From assembly GCF_029760955.1 (NCBI RefSeq), contig NZ_CP121682.1, positions 1,302,001-1,366,000 on the forward strand: a stretch of DNA of 64,000 nt, given 5' to 3'. Made by a program: the position numbers and the translations under genes. The notes under the pieces are model-generated. The model was not told the DNA's origin. It worked only from the letters and a program-made list of their open reading frames with translations, and searched no databases. Source of the DNA: Streptomyces cathayae (GTDB lineage: Bacteria > Actinomycetota > Actinomycetes > Streptomycetales > Streptomycetaceae). The stretch's first letter is position 1, and each line of letters opens with the position of its first letter. Below are positions 17,631 to 25,839 of this stretch, one piece after another.

Positions 17631-18853
17631 TCACAGCCCACGACCGGGCGCAGACCCTGGCCCATGAGTACGCCGCACACCTCGCACGCCCGAGCGGACC
17701 GGTAGAAGACCAGCCGTGGCTCGGGCAGTCCCTCGCCGAGGGCGCCGCCGGCATCGCCCTGCTCCACATCGAACGCGCGACGCACGGCCATGCGCCGTGG
17801 AGCACCGCGCACCACTGGATCGGACAAGCCGCGGCCGGGGACATCACCGCCGCCGACACCACCGGGCTGTACCTCGGCGCCCCCGCGCTCGCCTTCGTCC
17901 TGACGACCGTCCCCGACTCCAGGGATCATCTCTACCGGGGCGCCCACGACACCCTGCACGCACACGTCGCAGCCCTCGCGCATCGCCGCGTGGACGCCGC
18001 GCTCGCACGCCTCCACCGCGGCGCATCAGCCACCTTTGCCGAATACGACACCTTCTACGGACTCACCGGCATCGGCGCCTACCTGATGCGCAGCGCCCCG
18101 GACAGCAGCGCCATGGAACGCGTCCTGCGCTACCTCATGACACTGGCCCAGCCGCTGACCGGCGACTGCGGCCCCACGCCCGGGTGGTGGGTCGACCACG
18201 ATCCCCAGCGCCGCGACACCCTGGCGGGCGGGCACGGCAACTTCGGCGCCGCCCACGGCATCACCGGCCCCCTGCTCCTCTTGGCCCGGGCCGAGCGCCG
18301 CGGCATTCGTGTCGACGGACAAGCCGATGCGATCCGCACGATCTGCGATCACCTCGACACCTGGAAGCAGGACAGCGACACCGGTCCGTGGTGGCCCGAA
18401 CACCTCACGCTCGCCGACCTCAAGGCCGGCCGGCCCCACCAACGCCATCCCGGACGGCCGAGCTGGTGCTACGGCACGCCCGGCATCGCGCGGGCCGGGC
18501 AGCTCGCCGGGATCGCACTGGGCGACCAGGACCTCCAGCGCAGCTACGAGGACGCCCTGTACCGGTGCCTCACCGATCCCGTGCAGCTCGGCAAGATCAT
18601 CGACACGAGCCTGTGCCACGGCTGGGCGGGGGTCTACCAAACCGTCTTCCGCGCAGCACACGACGCCAGCACCCCGCAGCTCGACGCCCTCCTGCCGGAA
18701 CTGCGCGAGAGCCTGACCATCCATGCCCGAGGTGCCTCAGCCAAGGGACCCGGCTTCCTGGAGGGCGACGCCGGCTGCGCCCTCGCCCTCACCACCGCCG
18801 CCGCCAACCAGCCCCCGACCACCGGATGGGACGCATGTCTGCTGATCAGCTAA
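17627..18853 (+). CDS. lanC: Lanthipeptide cyclase LanC
   Basis: This 408-residue alpha/alpha-barrel zinc enzyme shows the LanC ligands: Cys281 in SWCYGTPG, and Cys330-His331 in LCHGWAG. GHGNFGAAHGITGPLLLLA is the usual HG-rich helix turn. It should add Cys thiols to dehydrated residues to make lanthionine rings in the precursor. It is translationally coupled to lanB (ATGA), and its 3' end overlaps the next gene by 19 bases. Confidence 0.92.
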   Translation: MITAHDRAQTLAHEYAAHLARPSGPVEDQPWLGQSLAEGAAGIALLHIERATHGHAPWSTAHHWIGQAAAGDITAADTTGLYLGAPALAFVLTTVPDSRDHLYRGAHDTLHAHVAALAHRRVDAALARLHRGASATFAEYDTFYGLTGIGAYLMRSAPDSSAMERVLRYLMTLAQPLTGDCGPTPGWWVDHDPQRRDTLAGGHGNFGAAHGITGPLLLLARAERRGIRVDGQADAIRTICDHLDTWKQDSDTGPWWPEHLTLADLKAGRPHQRHPGRPSWCYGTPGIARAGQLAGIALGDQDLQRSYEDALYRCLTDPVQLGKIIDTSLCHGWAGVYQTVFRAAHDASTPQLDALLPELRESLTIHARGASAKGPGFLEGDAGCALALTTAAANQPPTTGWDACLLIS

Positions 18854-19857
18854 CCCCTGTTACCTGGCCGCCGACCCCCGACCCGGTCGGACAAGCCGTC
18901 CGCCAGGTTCTGGCCGGACACCCGATCACCGAGGTCGCCCAGCACGCGGGTATGGAGCCGATTGCGCTCTCCGACGCGGCCGAGGTGTTCCAGCAGGCGG
19001 GGAACGAAGCCCTCGCACGCCACGAACTCCGCACCGACTGGACACAGTTCTACGTGGAATTCGCCGACTGGGGCGACGCCGAGTCGGCCGCGGCCGCGCA
19101 CCTCGCGCCGATGCTGAACAGCCTGGAGGATCGCGGCGCGCTTTCGTCGTGGTGGTTCATCCGTAAACATCCCTGCTGGCGGCTACGCCTCTACGGCTGC
19201 CCTGACTCCCCGGCGCACACCGAGCTCACCACCCACCTGAACAAGCTGGTCAAGGCCGGGCACCTTCGGCGCTGGTGGCCGGGGATCTACGAGCCCGAGA
19301 CCGCGGCCTTCGGCGGCCGCGCAGGCATGCTCGCCGCGCACGCCCTGTTCTCCGCCGACAGTCACCACCTTCTCGCCGGGCACAGCCGTAGCAACGTTCC
19401 CATCGGCCGCCGGGAACTGTCCGTCATCCTGTGCACGGTCATGATGCAGGCGGCCGGGCTGGAGTGGCAGGAACAGGGCGACGTCTGGGACCGCGTGATC
19501 AACGAGGAGCACCGCTCCGTTACCGGAGAGGTCCTCGAAGACCGGCTGGAGGGGATGACCCGGCAGATCCGTCAGCTTCTGACCAGCCAGACCAGCCCGA
19601 ACGGGCCGCTGTTCGGTCCGCAGGGCCCGCTCCATCCCGTCGCCGAATGGGCGGCGGCCTTCCGGAGCACCGGCAACGCCCTGAAGGAGGCGGTCGCCTG
19701 TGGCTCCCTCGACCGGGGCATCCGCAGGGTGCTCGCCTACCACGTGATCTTCCACTGGAACCGCGCCGGCCTGTCCCTCGGTGCGCAAAGCGCCCTCGCG
19801 CTCGCCGCCCGCGCCGCCGTCCTCGACCCGCCCCCGCCGGGACCCGAGATTGCTTGA
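18835..19857 (+). CDS. Stand-alone thiopeptide-type/SpaB_C elimination-domain protein
   Basis: ATG 18835 gives 340 residues. A short helical N-terminal part (VGQAVRQVLAGHPITEVAQH) is followed by the thiopep_ocin/SpaB_C fold: DWTQFYVEFADWGDAESAAA, SSWWFIRKHPCWRLRLYG, the ETAAFGGRAGMLAAHALFSA block and ELSVILCTVMMQAAG. In split systems such proteins remove glutamate from glutamylated Ser/Thr. Here a full LanB with its own elimination domain is present too, so this protein may assist, be specialised or have another role. FxLD clusters commonly carry such a gene. Confidence 0.85.
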   Translation: MSADQLTPVTWPPTPDPVGQAVRQVLAGHPITEVAQHAGMEPIALSDAAEVFQQAGNEALARHELRTDWTQFYVEFADWGDAESAAAAHLAPMLNSLEDRGALSSWWFIRKHPCWRLRLYGCPDSPAHTELTTHLNKLVKAGHLRRWWPGIYEPETAAFGGRAGMLAAHALFSADSHHLLAGHSRSNVPIGRRELSVILCTVMMQAAGLEWQEQGDVWDRVINEEHRSVTGEVLEDRLEGMTRQIRQLLTSQTSPNGPLFGPQGPLHPVAEWAAAFRSTGNALKEAVACGSLDRGIRRVLAYHVIFHWNRAGLSLGAQSALALAARAAVLDPPPPGPEIA

Positions 19858-20161
19858 CTTCCACCTTCCAGACGGCAGAGAGGCAGCAGATTCATCGGTC
19901 GCTCGGGCGGTGCCGGCATCCCGTCGCCTTCGGGCGGTCCGCCGCTCGAACCTCATTCGTCACAGGGGTTTCACGCGTCGGCGATTCGGCCATTCCGGGC
20001 CGCCACCCAGGGGCGGCACAGCGGGCCCAGGGCCGTACAGACCGTGCGGCGCAAGGGGTCCACGCCGTCCGGAATCGAGCGCGTTCGAATCCCGATCGGC
20101 GTCGTTAAGCCGTGCACCGCCGAGCCATCCGGGTACGGCACCGACCCCACGGAGGGACCAG
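19858..20161. other. Intergenic region before the ABC transporter gene
   Basis: About 300 bases without a credible protein. A tRNA-like T-loop string (gttcgaatc, 20083-20091) does not pair properly. The ribosome site ggaggga of the ABC gene lies at its end. Confidence 0.45.
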
Positions 20162-22051
20162 GTGACTGTGACTGCCGCCCCGACCGAAACCCCAAGGACG
20201 CCTCCCCCTCCACCGCCGGCCACCATCAGCTTCGAGGGCAGGTTCGGCCAGAACCCGCTGGAGGACGCCGGCTTCGGGACGATGTGCCGACGCCTGCCCT
20301 CCGTACTGGCCCACACCGCGCGCAAGGCATGGGCCGTCGACAGGACCGGCTCCGTCCTCCTCCTCGTATGCCAGGTGCTCACCGGCGTCGCCGCTGCTGT
20401 CGTCCTGGCCTCCACCGCCCGCGCCATGACGCACGTCCTCGGCGGCGGCACCGTTTCCGAACGTCTGCACGGCGCGGTCCCCGCCTTGATCGTGGTGACC
20501 CTGGCCGCGGGCACCGGCCGGATCTGCGGCCTCCTGTCCTCGTACGCGGACGGACGCATCACGCCGCTGTTGACCACCGAAGCCGACGTCGCGCTCGTCT
20601 CCGCCGTGCTGCGTGTGGAGTCGTCCGCCTACGGGAGAGACGGTTTCTCCGACCAGCAGGAGGCGGCCGAGATCGGGGTCACCCGCACCCGCCTGATGGT
20701 GCAGGACGCGCAGCGGTTCATGTCCGCCCTGGTCCGCATGATCGCCGCCGGCGGGGTCATCACCGCACTGCATCCGCTGATGCTGCCGGTGCTCCTCCTG
20801 GCCGTGCTGCCCGCCGGGGTGGGGGCCGTGCTGTCGGCCCGTGTCGACTACCGCACGCACTTCCTCAACCTCGGCGACCGCAACGTACGGGCCATGATGC
20901 GCAGTTGGGCCACCCACTCCCGCTTCGGCGACGAGGTCCGCGCCAACGGCATGACCGGCTACCAGATCCACTGGTACCAGGCCCTGTCCGACCGCATCGA
21001 CCGACGCACCCTCGAAGCGGCGCCGCAGATGCTGCGCATCCAGTTGTCCACCAGCGCCCTGGGCGGCTTCTTCCTGATGTGCACCTGGGCCACCCTCGCC
21101 GGTCTCTCCGTCACCGGCCGCATCGCCCTGCCCGTCGCGGCCACCGCGGTGGTCGCCGTCCAGAGCGCGCTCGCCGCGCTCTCCCAGCTCGTCATCAACG
21201 GCGCCGCCCTGTTCCACACCTCGCTCTACCTCGCCGACATGCGGGCGTTCCTCGGCCTCGCTCACGAACGCGCCCCGAAGCGGGGTGAGCTGACGATCCC
21301 GGAACATGTCGACGAGATCCGTATCGAGGAGGCCGTCTACCACTACCCCGGCAAGGAGGATCCGGCCGTCGCGGGGATCTCCCTGACCCTGCGCCGCGGT
21401 GAGATCCTGGCCGTCGTCGGCGCGAACGGTTCCGGCAAGTCCACCCTGACCAGACTCATCACCGGGATCGTGCTCGCCGACAAGGGGCGCGTCCTGTGGG
21501 ACGGCGTCGATCTCGCCGACGCCGACCCCGACGCTGTGTGGAGCCGCACCTCACTCGTTCCGCAGAACTTCGCGTGCTGGCCGTTGCGGGCCCGCGAGAA
21601 CATCACCCTGGGCCAGCCCCGCACCCACGACGACGAGCCGGTGTGGGACGCCATCGACGCCGTCGGCATGCGCGAGGAGATCGAGAGGCTGCCCCGCCGA
21701 CTCGACACCCTCCTGGCCCGAGAGCTGTTCGGCGGCGCCGAACTGTCGGGCGGTCAGTGGCAGCGGCTCGTGTGTGGCCGCGCGCTGTACCGGCAGACGC
21801 CGCTCATGATCCTGGACGAGCCCACCTCGCAGATGGACGCCCGCGGCGAGCACGCGATCTTCACGCAGATCAAGCGCCTGGCACCCCAGTGCATGACGAT
21901 CGTCGTCACGCACCAGCTGGAGAACACCCGGCTCGCCGACCGCATCCTCGTGATGGACGAAGGCCGCGTCGTCGAACAGGGCGCGTACGACGACCTGGTG
22001 AACGCCGGCGGCCAGTTCGCCGACCTCGTCGCCCTGGCCAAGGACCGCTGA
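20162..22051 (+). CDS. ABC exporter, fused TMD-NBD (lanthipeptide export candidate)
   Basis: GTG 20162 (ggaggga upstream) gives 629 residues. An N-terminal proline-rich stretch leads into five or six membrane helices up to about residue 370 (SVLLLVCQVLTGVAAAVVLA, LMLPVLLLAVLPAGVGAVL). The ATPase domain follows: Walker A GANGSGKST near 420, signature LSGGQWQR near 530, and Walker B LMILDEPTSQMD near 550. It is a half-transporter likely to work as a homodimer. It has no N-terminal peptidase domain, so leader removal must be done elsewhere. It begins the second half of the cluster. Confidence 0.88.
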   Translation: MTVTAAPTETPRTPPPPPPATISFEGRFGQNPLEDAGFGTMCRRLPSVLAHTARKAWAVDRTGSVLLLVCQVLTGVAAAVVLASTARAMTHVLGGGTVSERLHGAVPALIVVTLAAGTGRICGLLSSYADGRITPLLTTEADVALVSAVLRVESSAYGRDGFSDQQEAAEIGVTRTRLMVQDAQRFMSALVRMIAAGGVITALHPLMLPVLLLAVLPAGVGAVLSARVDYRTHFLNLGDRNVRAMMRSWATHSRFGDEVRANGMTGYQIHWYQALSDRIDRRTLEAAPQMLRIQLSTSALGGFFLMCTWATLAGLSVTGRIALPVAATAVVAVQSALAALSQLVINGAALFHTSLYLADMRAFLGLAHERAPKRGELTIPEHVDEIRIEEAVYHYPGKEDPAVAGISLTLRRGEILAVVGANGSGKSTLTRLITGIVLADKGRVLWDGVDLADADPDAVWSRTSLVPQNFACWPLRARENITLGQPRTHDDEPVWDAIDAVGMREEIERLPRRLDTLLARELFGGAELSGGQWQRLVCGRALYRQTPLMILDEPTSQMDARGEHAIFTQIKRLAPQCMTIVVTHQLENTRLADRILVMDEGRVVEQGAYDDLVNAGGQFADLVALAKDR

Positions 22052-22075
22052 CCCACCCACGGAATCGAGACCCAC

Positions 22076-22471
22076 ATGACCGACACCTGGCAGACGATCG
22101 CGGACCTCGCCGACCGCCTCGACGACCACTCCACGCTCCCCCGCGAACAGCGAGTCCTCTTCCACCTCCTCAAGATCCAGGAGGAGGCCGGCGAAGTCGC
22201 CGAAGCCGCCATCGGCGCAGCCGGGCAGAACCCCCGCAAGGGCCACTCCCACACCTGGCAGGACGTCGAATCCGAGGTCTGCGACGTCATCGTCACCGGC
22301 ATGGTCGCCCTGATGCGTATGAACCCCAACGCGGAGGCGGTCTTCGCCCAGCACATGCAGCGCACCGCGGACCGCGATCCGAGCCGGCCCGGGAGGACAG
22401 CCGCCAGCCACTCCTCGCACGCGCAGTTCCCACACCCGGGCGGTGCGCCGAGCACCTCCGAACCCGCCTGA
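22076..22471 (+). CDS. MazG-like all-alpha NTP pyrophosphohydrolase
   Basis: This 131-residue protein carries the metal-binding helices of the MazG fold: EEAGEVAEA (E36, E37, E40) and ESEVCDVIV (E67, D70). MazG-type enzymes hydrolyse NTPs or dNTPs to monophosphates and act as housekeepers or in alarmone control. The last ~35 residues are a disordered Ser/Pro-rich tail. It lies 24 bases after the transporter, in the same operon. Its place in a lanthipeptide cluster beside two NUDIX-containing proteins suggests a shared nucleotide-related theme. Confidence 0.82.
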   Translation: MTDTWQTIADLADRLDDHSTLPREQRVLFHLLKIQEEAGEVAEAAIGAAGQNPRKGHSHTWQDVESEVCDVIVTGMVALMRMNPNAEAVFAQHMQRTADRDPSRPGRTAASHSSHAQFPHPGGAPSTSEPA

Positions 22472-22491
22472 CGAGGCCCGGAAGGAACGCT

Positions 22492-23091
22492 ATGGTCCAC
22501 ACGTCACAAGACGCCCGAGCAAGCGGAGCGTACGAAGCAGGCGAGGCCGGCGCATACTGGGAGCCGCTGTGGCAATCCGACCGCCGCTATCGGAGCATGG
22601 ACGCGCCGGAACACGAAGCCCTGAACCGGCAAGTAAGCCTCGGTCGAGGGAGGCCGGCGCTCGACATCGGCTCCGGCGACGGGGCACTCGTGCAGGCCCT
22701 CGCCGAACTCGGCTACCGGCCGACCGGGATCGACTGCGCACCCAGCGCGCTCTCCACCGCCCGTCGCGAGCACCCCGGCCTTGACTTCAGGCACTTCGAC
22801 TTCGACACCGACGACCTGGCCGACCTGCCCGAACCGGCGTTCACGCTCATCACCTGCCGACTGGTCTACCGCTGGGTCCAGGACAAGCACGCCTTCCTGT
22901 CCCGGGTGCGGCAACTCCTCGCCCCCGGCGGCATCTTCTGGGTGGCCACTTCCGTACGCAGCCCCCGGCACGACGAAGCCAAACCGTGGGAGATCGAGGT
23001 CACAGAGGTGGAACTCCTCACCGCCAGCTGGAGCCGTGCGGACGTGACACAGCTCGACGAGTCGTACCACTGCTTCGCCCTGCACCCCTGA
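22492..23091 (+). CDS. Class I SAM-dependent methyltransferase
   Basis: ATG 22492 with ggaagga upstream gives 199 residues. Motif I is PALDIGSGDGALVQAL, followed by TGIDCAPSALSTAR and then FTLITCRLVYRWVQDKHAF and LLAPGGIFWVA. It is a small free-standing Rossmann methyltransferase of the Methyltransf_11/25 type. The substrate could be the peptide or a nucleotide-related compound; nothing in the sequence decides. It starts 21 bases after the MazG gene and 39 bases before the four-domain fusion gene. Confidence 0.85.
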   Translation: MVHTSQDARASGAYEAGEAGAYWEPLWQSDRRYRSMDAPEHEALNRQVSLGRGRPALDIGSGDGALVQALAELGYRPTGIDCAPSALSTARREHPGLDFRHFDFDTDDLADLPEPAFTLITCRLVYRWVQDKHAFLSRVRQLLAPGGIFWVATSVRSPRHDEAKPWEIEVTEVELLTASWSRADVTQLDESYHCFALHP

Positions 23092-23129
23092 CCTCGCCCG
23101 CTTCACCTTCGCCGTCCGAAAGGCCCACC

Positions 23130-25808
23130 GTGACGACTCCGCCCACCACCGAACTCGACGAAGCGAGCGAGCCACGCCACCGGCTCGCCGACCAACTCCA
23201 CGCAGCCGGCCACATCCGCACCACCGCGGTCGAGAACGCCTTCCACACCGTGCCCCGGCACGCCTTCGCCCCCGACGTCCCGATCCACAAGGCGTACGCC
23301 AACGACATCATCCCCACCCACCACACAGCCGACGGTCGAATCATCAGTTCCGTGTCCGCTCCATGGCTCCAGGCCGACATGCTCGAAGCCGCCCGCATCC
23401 GGCCCGGCCACCGCGTCCTGGAGATCGGCTCCGGCGGCTACAACGCCGCCCTCATCGCCGAACTCGTCGGCCCCACCGGCAGCGTCACCACCCTCGACAT
23501 CGACCCGGCCGTCACCGACCACGCCGCCCGATTCCTCGCCGAAACCGGATACGACCGCGTCCGCGTGGTCACCGCCGACGCCGAACACCTCCACGCCGGC
23601 ATCGTGCCGGACGGCGGCTTCGACACCATCCTGGTCACCGTCGCCACCTGGGACCTTCCCTGGATCGACGCTGTCGCCGACGGCGGACGTCTCGTCGCCC
23701 CGCTGCGCCTGCACCAGTACACCTGGGCCATCGGCTTCACCAGGCGCGACGGGGCCCTGCACAGCGACGAGCCGCTCATCGTCTGCGGCTTCGTCGCCAT
23801 GCAGGGCGACGGCGCCTGGAACACGGACCGGCGCACCGTCCCGGGCACCGGCGTTCACCTGTCCTGGGAGGACGGCACCCCACTGCCCGTCGACCAGCTC
23901 GAACCCGCCCTCACCCGCGAACCGGTCGTGGCGCACACCCACGTCACCGTCGGCGGCCAGGAGCCCTTCGACGCCCTCACCCTCTACCTGGCCGGAGCCC
24001 TGCCCGGCTTCTGCCGCCTCTCGGTCGACCCCGACGGCAACAACGGAATCCTCAACCCGCCGCCCCGGCACTGGCCCGGCGCCGCGATCGTCCGCGGCCC
24101 CTCCCTCGCGCGCCTGGCCACCGAACGCATCTCCGACGGAGACGACGGCAACGGCCTGTACGAGCTGGTCGTCCACGGCTACGGGCCCCACGGCCACCTG
24201 GCCGCCCAGGAGATGACCGAACAGGTCCAACACTGGCAGCGCAACCACCGCGCCGCCCTCTGCCCGCGGATCACCGTCCATCCCCTGGCCGACGGTGGTC
24301 CCGCGACCGTGACCGACGATCCGCACGTCTTCGTCAAGAAGCGCACCCGCGTCGTGATCGACTGGCCGATCGTTCCCGGCACGGCGGCCCTGCTCACCGA
24401 CGCCGAACGCTCGCTGCTCGCCGCACATGTGCCGCCCGCTGCCGGGGGACGGGCTCTCGATGTCGGGTGCGGCACCGGCGAACTCGCCGCACACCTGTCC
24501 TCGGCCGGGTACACCGTGGACGCCGTCGACCGGTCCGAGACCGCCCTCGCCGAAGCCAGCTCCCGCCACGGCGGGGCCGCTCGATGGCTCCGTCTCGACA
24601 TCGAGGAGGACGACGGGGCCGCACTGCACGGCGACGGCTACGACCTGATCACCCTGCGATTCGTCGCTCCGTTCCTCAGCTCCCGCGCCCACACCCTGGA
24701 CGCGCTGGGCCGGCGGCTGCGGCCGGGCGGCACCCTCGTGATCATCACCCCGCTCGCCGTCGACACCCCCGCCGCACGGCGCGGTATCGCCCTCGCCGAG
24801 GACGAGCTTGAACGCCTACAGAGCCGGTGGGCGGCAGCGGAGCGACACGACGCCGACGGGCTGGTCTTCCTCGTCCTGCGTGGGCCGCGCCAGGACGAGA
24901 CCGCCCCGCACCTCGCGGCGCAGCACACGCCGTCGAGTGCACACAACGGGGAAGGAGACGCCCCCCGGCGCCGGCACCACTTCCACCTCTTGGGGCGCTA
25001 CTACGCGCAGGTGGAGTCGGGACGCAAGACGATCGAGGTCCGCGTCGCCACCCCCGAGAAGGCGGCCGTCGAAGTCGGGGACGCCATCGTCTTCCACGAC
25101 CGGGACAGCGACCGGGAACTCGACATCGTCGTGAAGCGGATCACCACGTACGGCTCGTTCGAGGACCTGCTCAGCGCGGAGGACCCCACCCGTATCGACC
25201 CGGACGGCCGGCGCGAGGAACTGCTCGCCAGCCTCCGCAGCATCTATCCGCCAGCCAAGGAGGCGCTCGGCGCCCTCGCCCTCGAGTTCGACCACCGTCC
25301 CGCACGGCCCGGCCGTCCCATGCCGATGACCCCGTCGCAGTACGCGCAGACCGTTCCCCACCACACGGTGTACGGCTGCCTGTACGTCCGTGACGAGCAC
25401 GATCGGCCGGTGCAGCTGCGCTCGGTCTACGGATCCCGGCTCTGGCAGTTCCCCGGCGGCAACCTCGACGTGCAAAGGGAGGACCCACTCCAGACCGCCC
25501 GGCGCGAAGCGGTCGAAGAGACCGGTCTCGAACTCGGCCCGGAAACGCCAAGGCTGCTGCTGACGCACTTCCTGCACGCCGGGCCCCGGATGCCCTTGAA
25601 CAAGGTGGGTCTCATCTTCGACGGAGGCCGGCTCAGCGCGGACCGGCTCGGCCGGATCCGCCTCGATCCTGCGGAGCACGACATGTGGGCCGCCCACGAC
25701 CTTGCCGACTGGCAGGAGTTGATGGCGCCCCTGGCCTTCGCCCGTCTCGACGCCGTCGAACGAGCCCGGCGCGGCGAAGGCCCGGCCTACCTCATCACGC
25801 ATACCTGA
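23130..25808 (+). CDS. Four-domain fusion: FxLD PIMT-like methyltransferase + methyltransferase + ASCH + NUDIX
   Basis: GTG 23130 opens an uninterrupted 892-residue frame. Residues 1-415 are a second FxLD methyltransferase (SSVSAP 73-78, RVLEIGSGGYN about 95-105, CGFVAMQG, ending in RVVIDWPIV). Residues 430-595 are another Rossmann methyltransferase (GRALDVGCGTGELAAHL, LRPGGTLVIITP). Residues 615-720 look like an ASCH domain (LGRYYAQVESGRKTIEVRV, VEVGDAIVFHD). Residues 730-892 are a NUDIX hydrolase whose box (GGNLDVQREDPLQTARREAV then EETGLEL) has one extra residue between the Gly and the first Glu. ASCH domains are thought to bind RNA. The reading frame and codon use are constant, so a real fusion is likelier than an assembly artefact. 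Confidence 0.85.
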   Translation: MTTPPTTELDEASEPRHRLADQLHAAGHIRTTAVENAFHTVPRHAFAPDVPIHKAYANDIIPTHHTADGRIISSVSAPWLQADMLEAARIRPGHRVLEIGSGGYNAALIAELVGPTGSVTTLDIDPAVTDHAARFLAETGYDRVRVVTADAEHLHAGIVPDGGFDTILVTVATWDLPWIDAVADGGRLVAPLRLHQYTWAIGFTRRDGALHSDEPLIVCGFVAMQGDGAWNTDRRTVPGTGVHLSWEDGTPLPVDQLEPALTREPVVAHTHVTVGGQEPFDALTLYLAGALPGFCRLSVDPDGNNGILNPPPRHWPGAAIVRGPSLARLATERISDGDDGNGLYELVVHGYGPHGHLAAQEMTEQVQHWQRNHRAALCPRITVHPLADGGPATVTDDPHVFVKKRTRVVIDWPIVPGTAALLTDAERSLLAAHVPPAAGGRALDVGCGTGELAAHLSSAGYTVDAVDRSETALAEASSRHGGAARWLRLDIEEDDGAALHGDGYDLITLRFVAPFLSSRAHTLDALGRRLRPGGTLVIITPLAVDTPAARRGIALAEDELERLQSRWAAAERHDADGLVFLVLRGPRQDETAPHLAAQHTPSSAHNGEGDAPRRRHHFHLLGRYYAQVESGRKTIEVRVATPEKAAVEVGDAIVFHDRDSDRELDIVVKRITTYGSFEDLLSAEDPTRIDPDGRREELLASLRSIYPPAKEALGALALEFDHRPARPGRPMPMTPSQYAQTVPHHTVYGCLYVRDEHDRPVQLRSVYGSRLWQFPGGNLDVQREDPLQTARREAVEETGLELGPETPRLLLTHFLHAGPRMPLNKVGLIFDGGRLSADRLGRIRLDPAEHDMWAAHDLADWQELMAPLAFARLDAVERARRGEGPAYLITHT

Positions 25809-25839
25809 TCCGCGTCCCGCTGCCCACCGAGGAGACACC

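Noticed and set aside
20083..20095. tRNA-like T-loop string (gttcgaatccc) upstream of the ABC gene
   Set aside because: The flanking five-base stem does not pair, and no acceptor, D or anticodon arms can be folded around it.
20162..22051. Peptidase-containing (LanT/PCAT) exporter
   Set aside because: The N-terminus is proline-rich and leads straight into membrane helices; there is no Cys/His/Asp peptidase domain.
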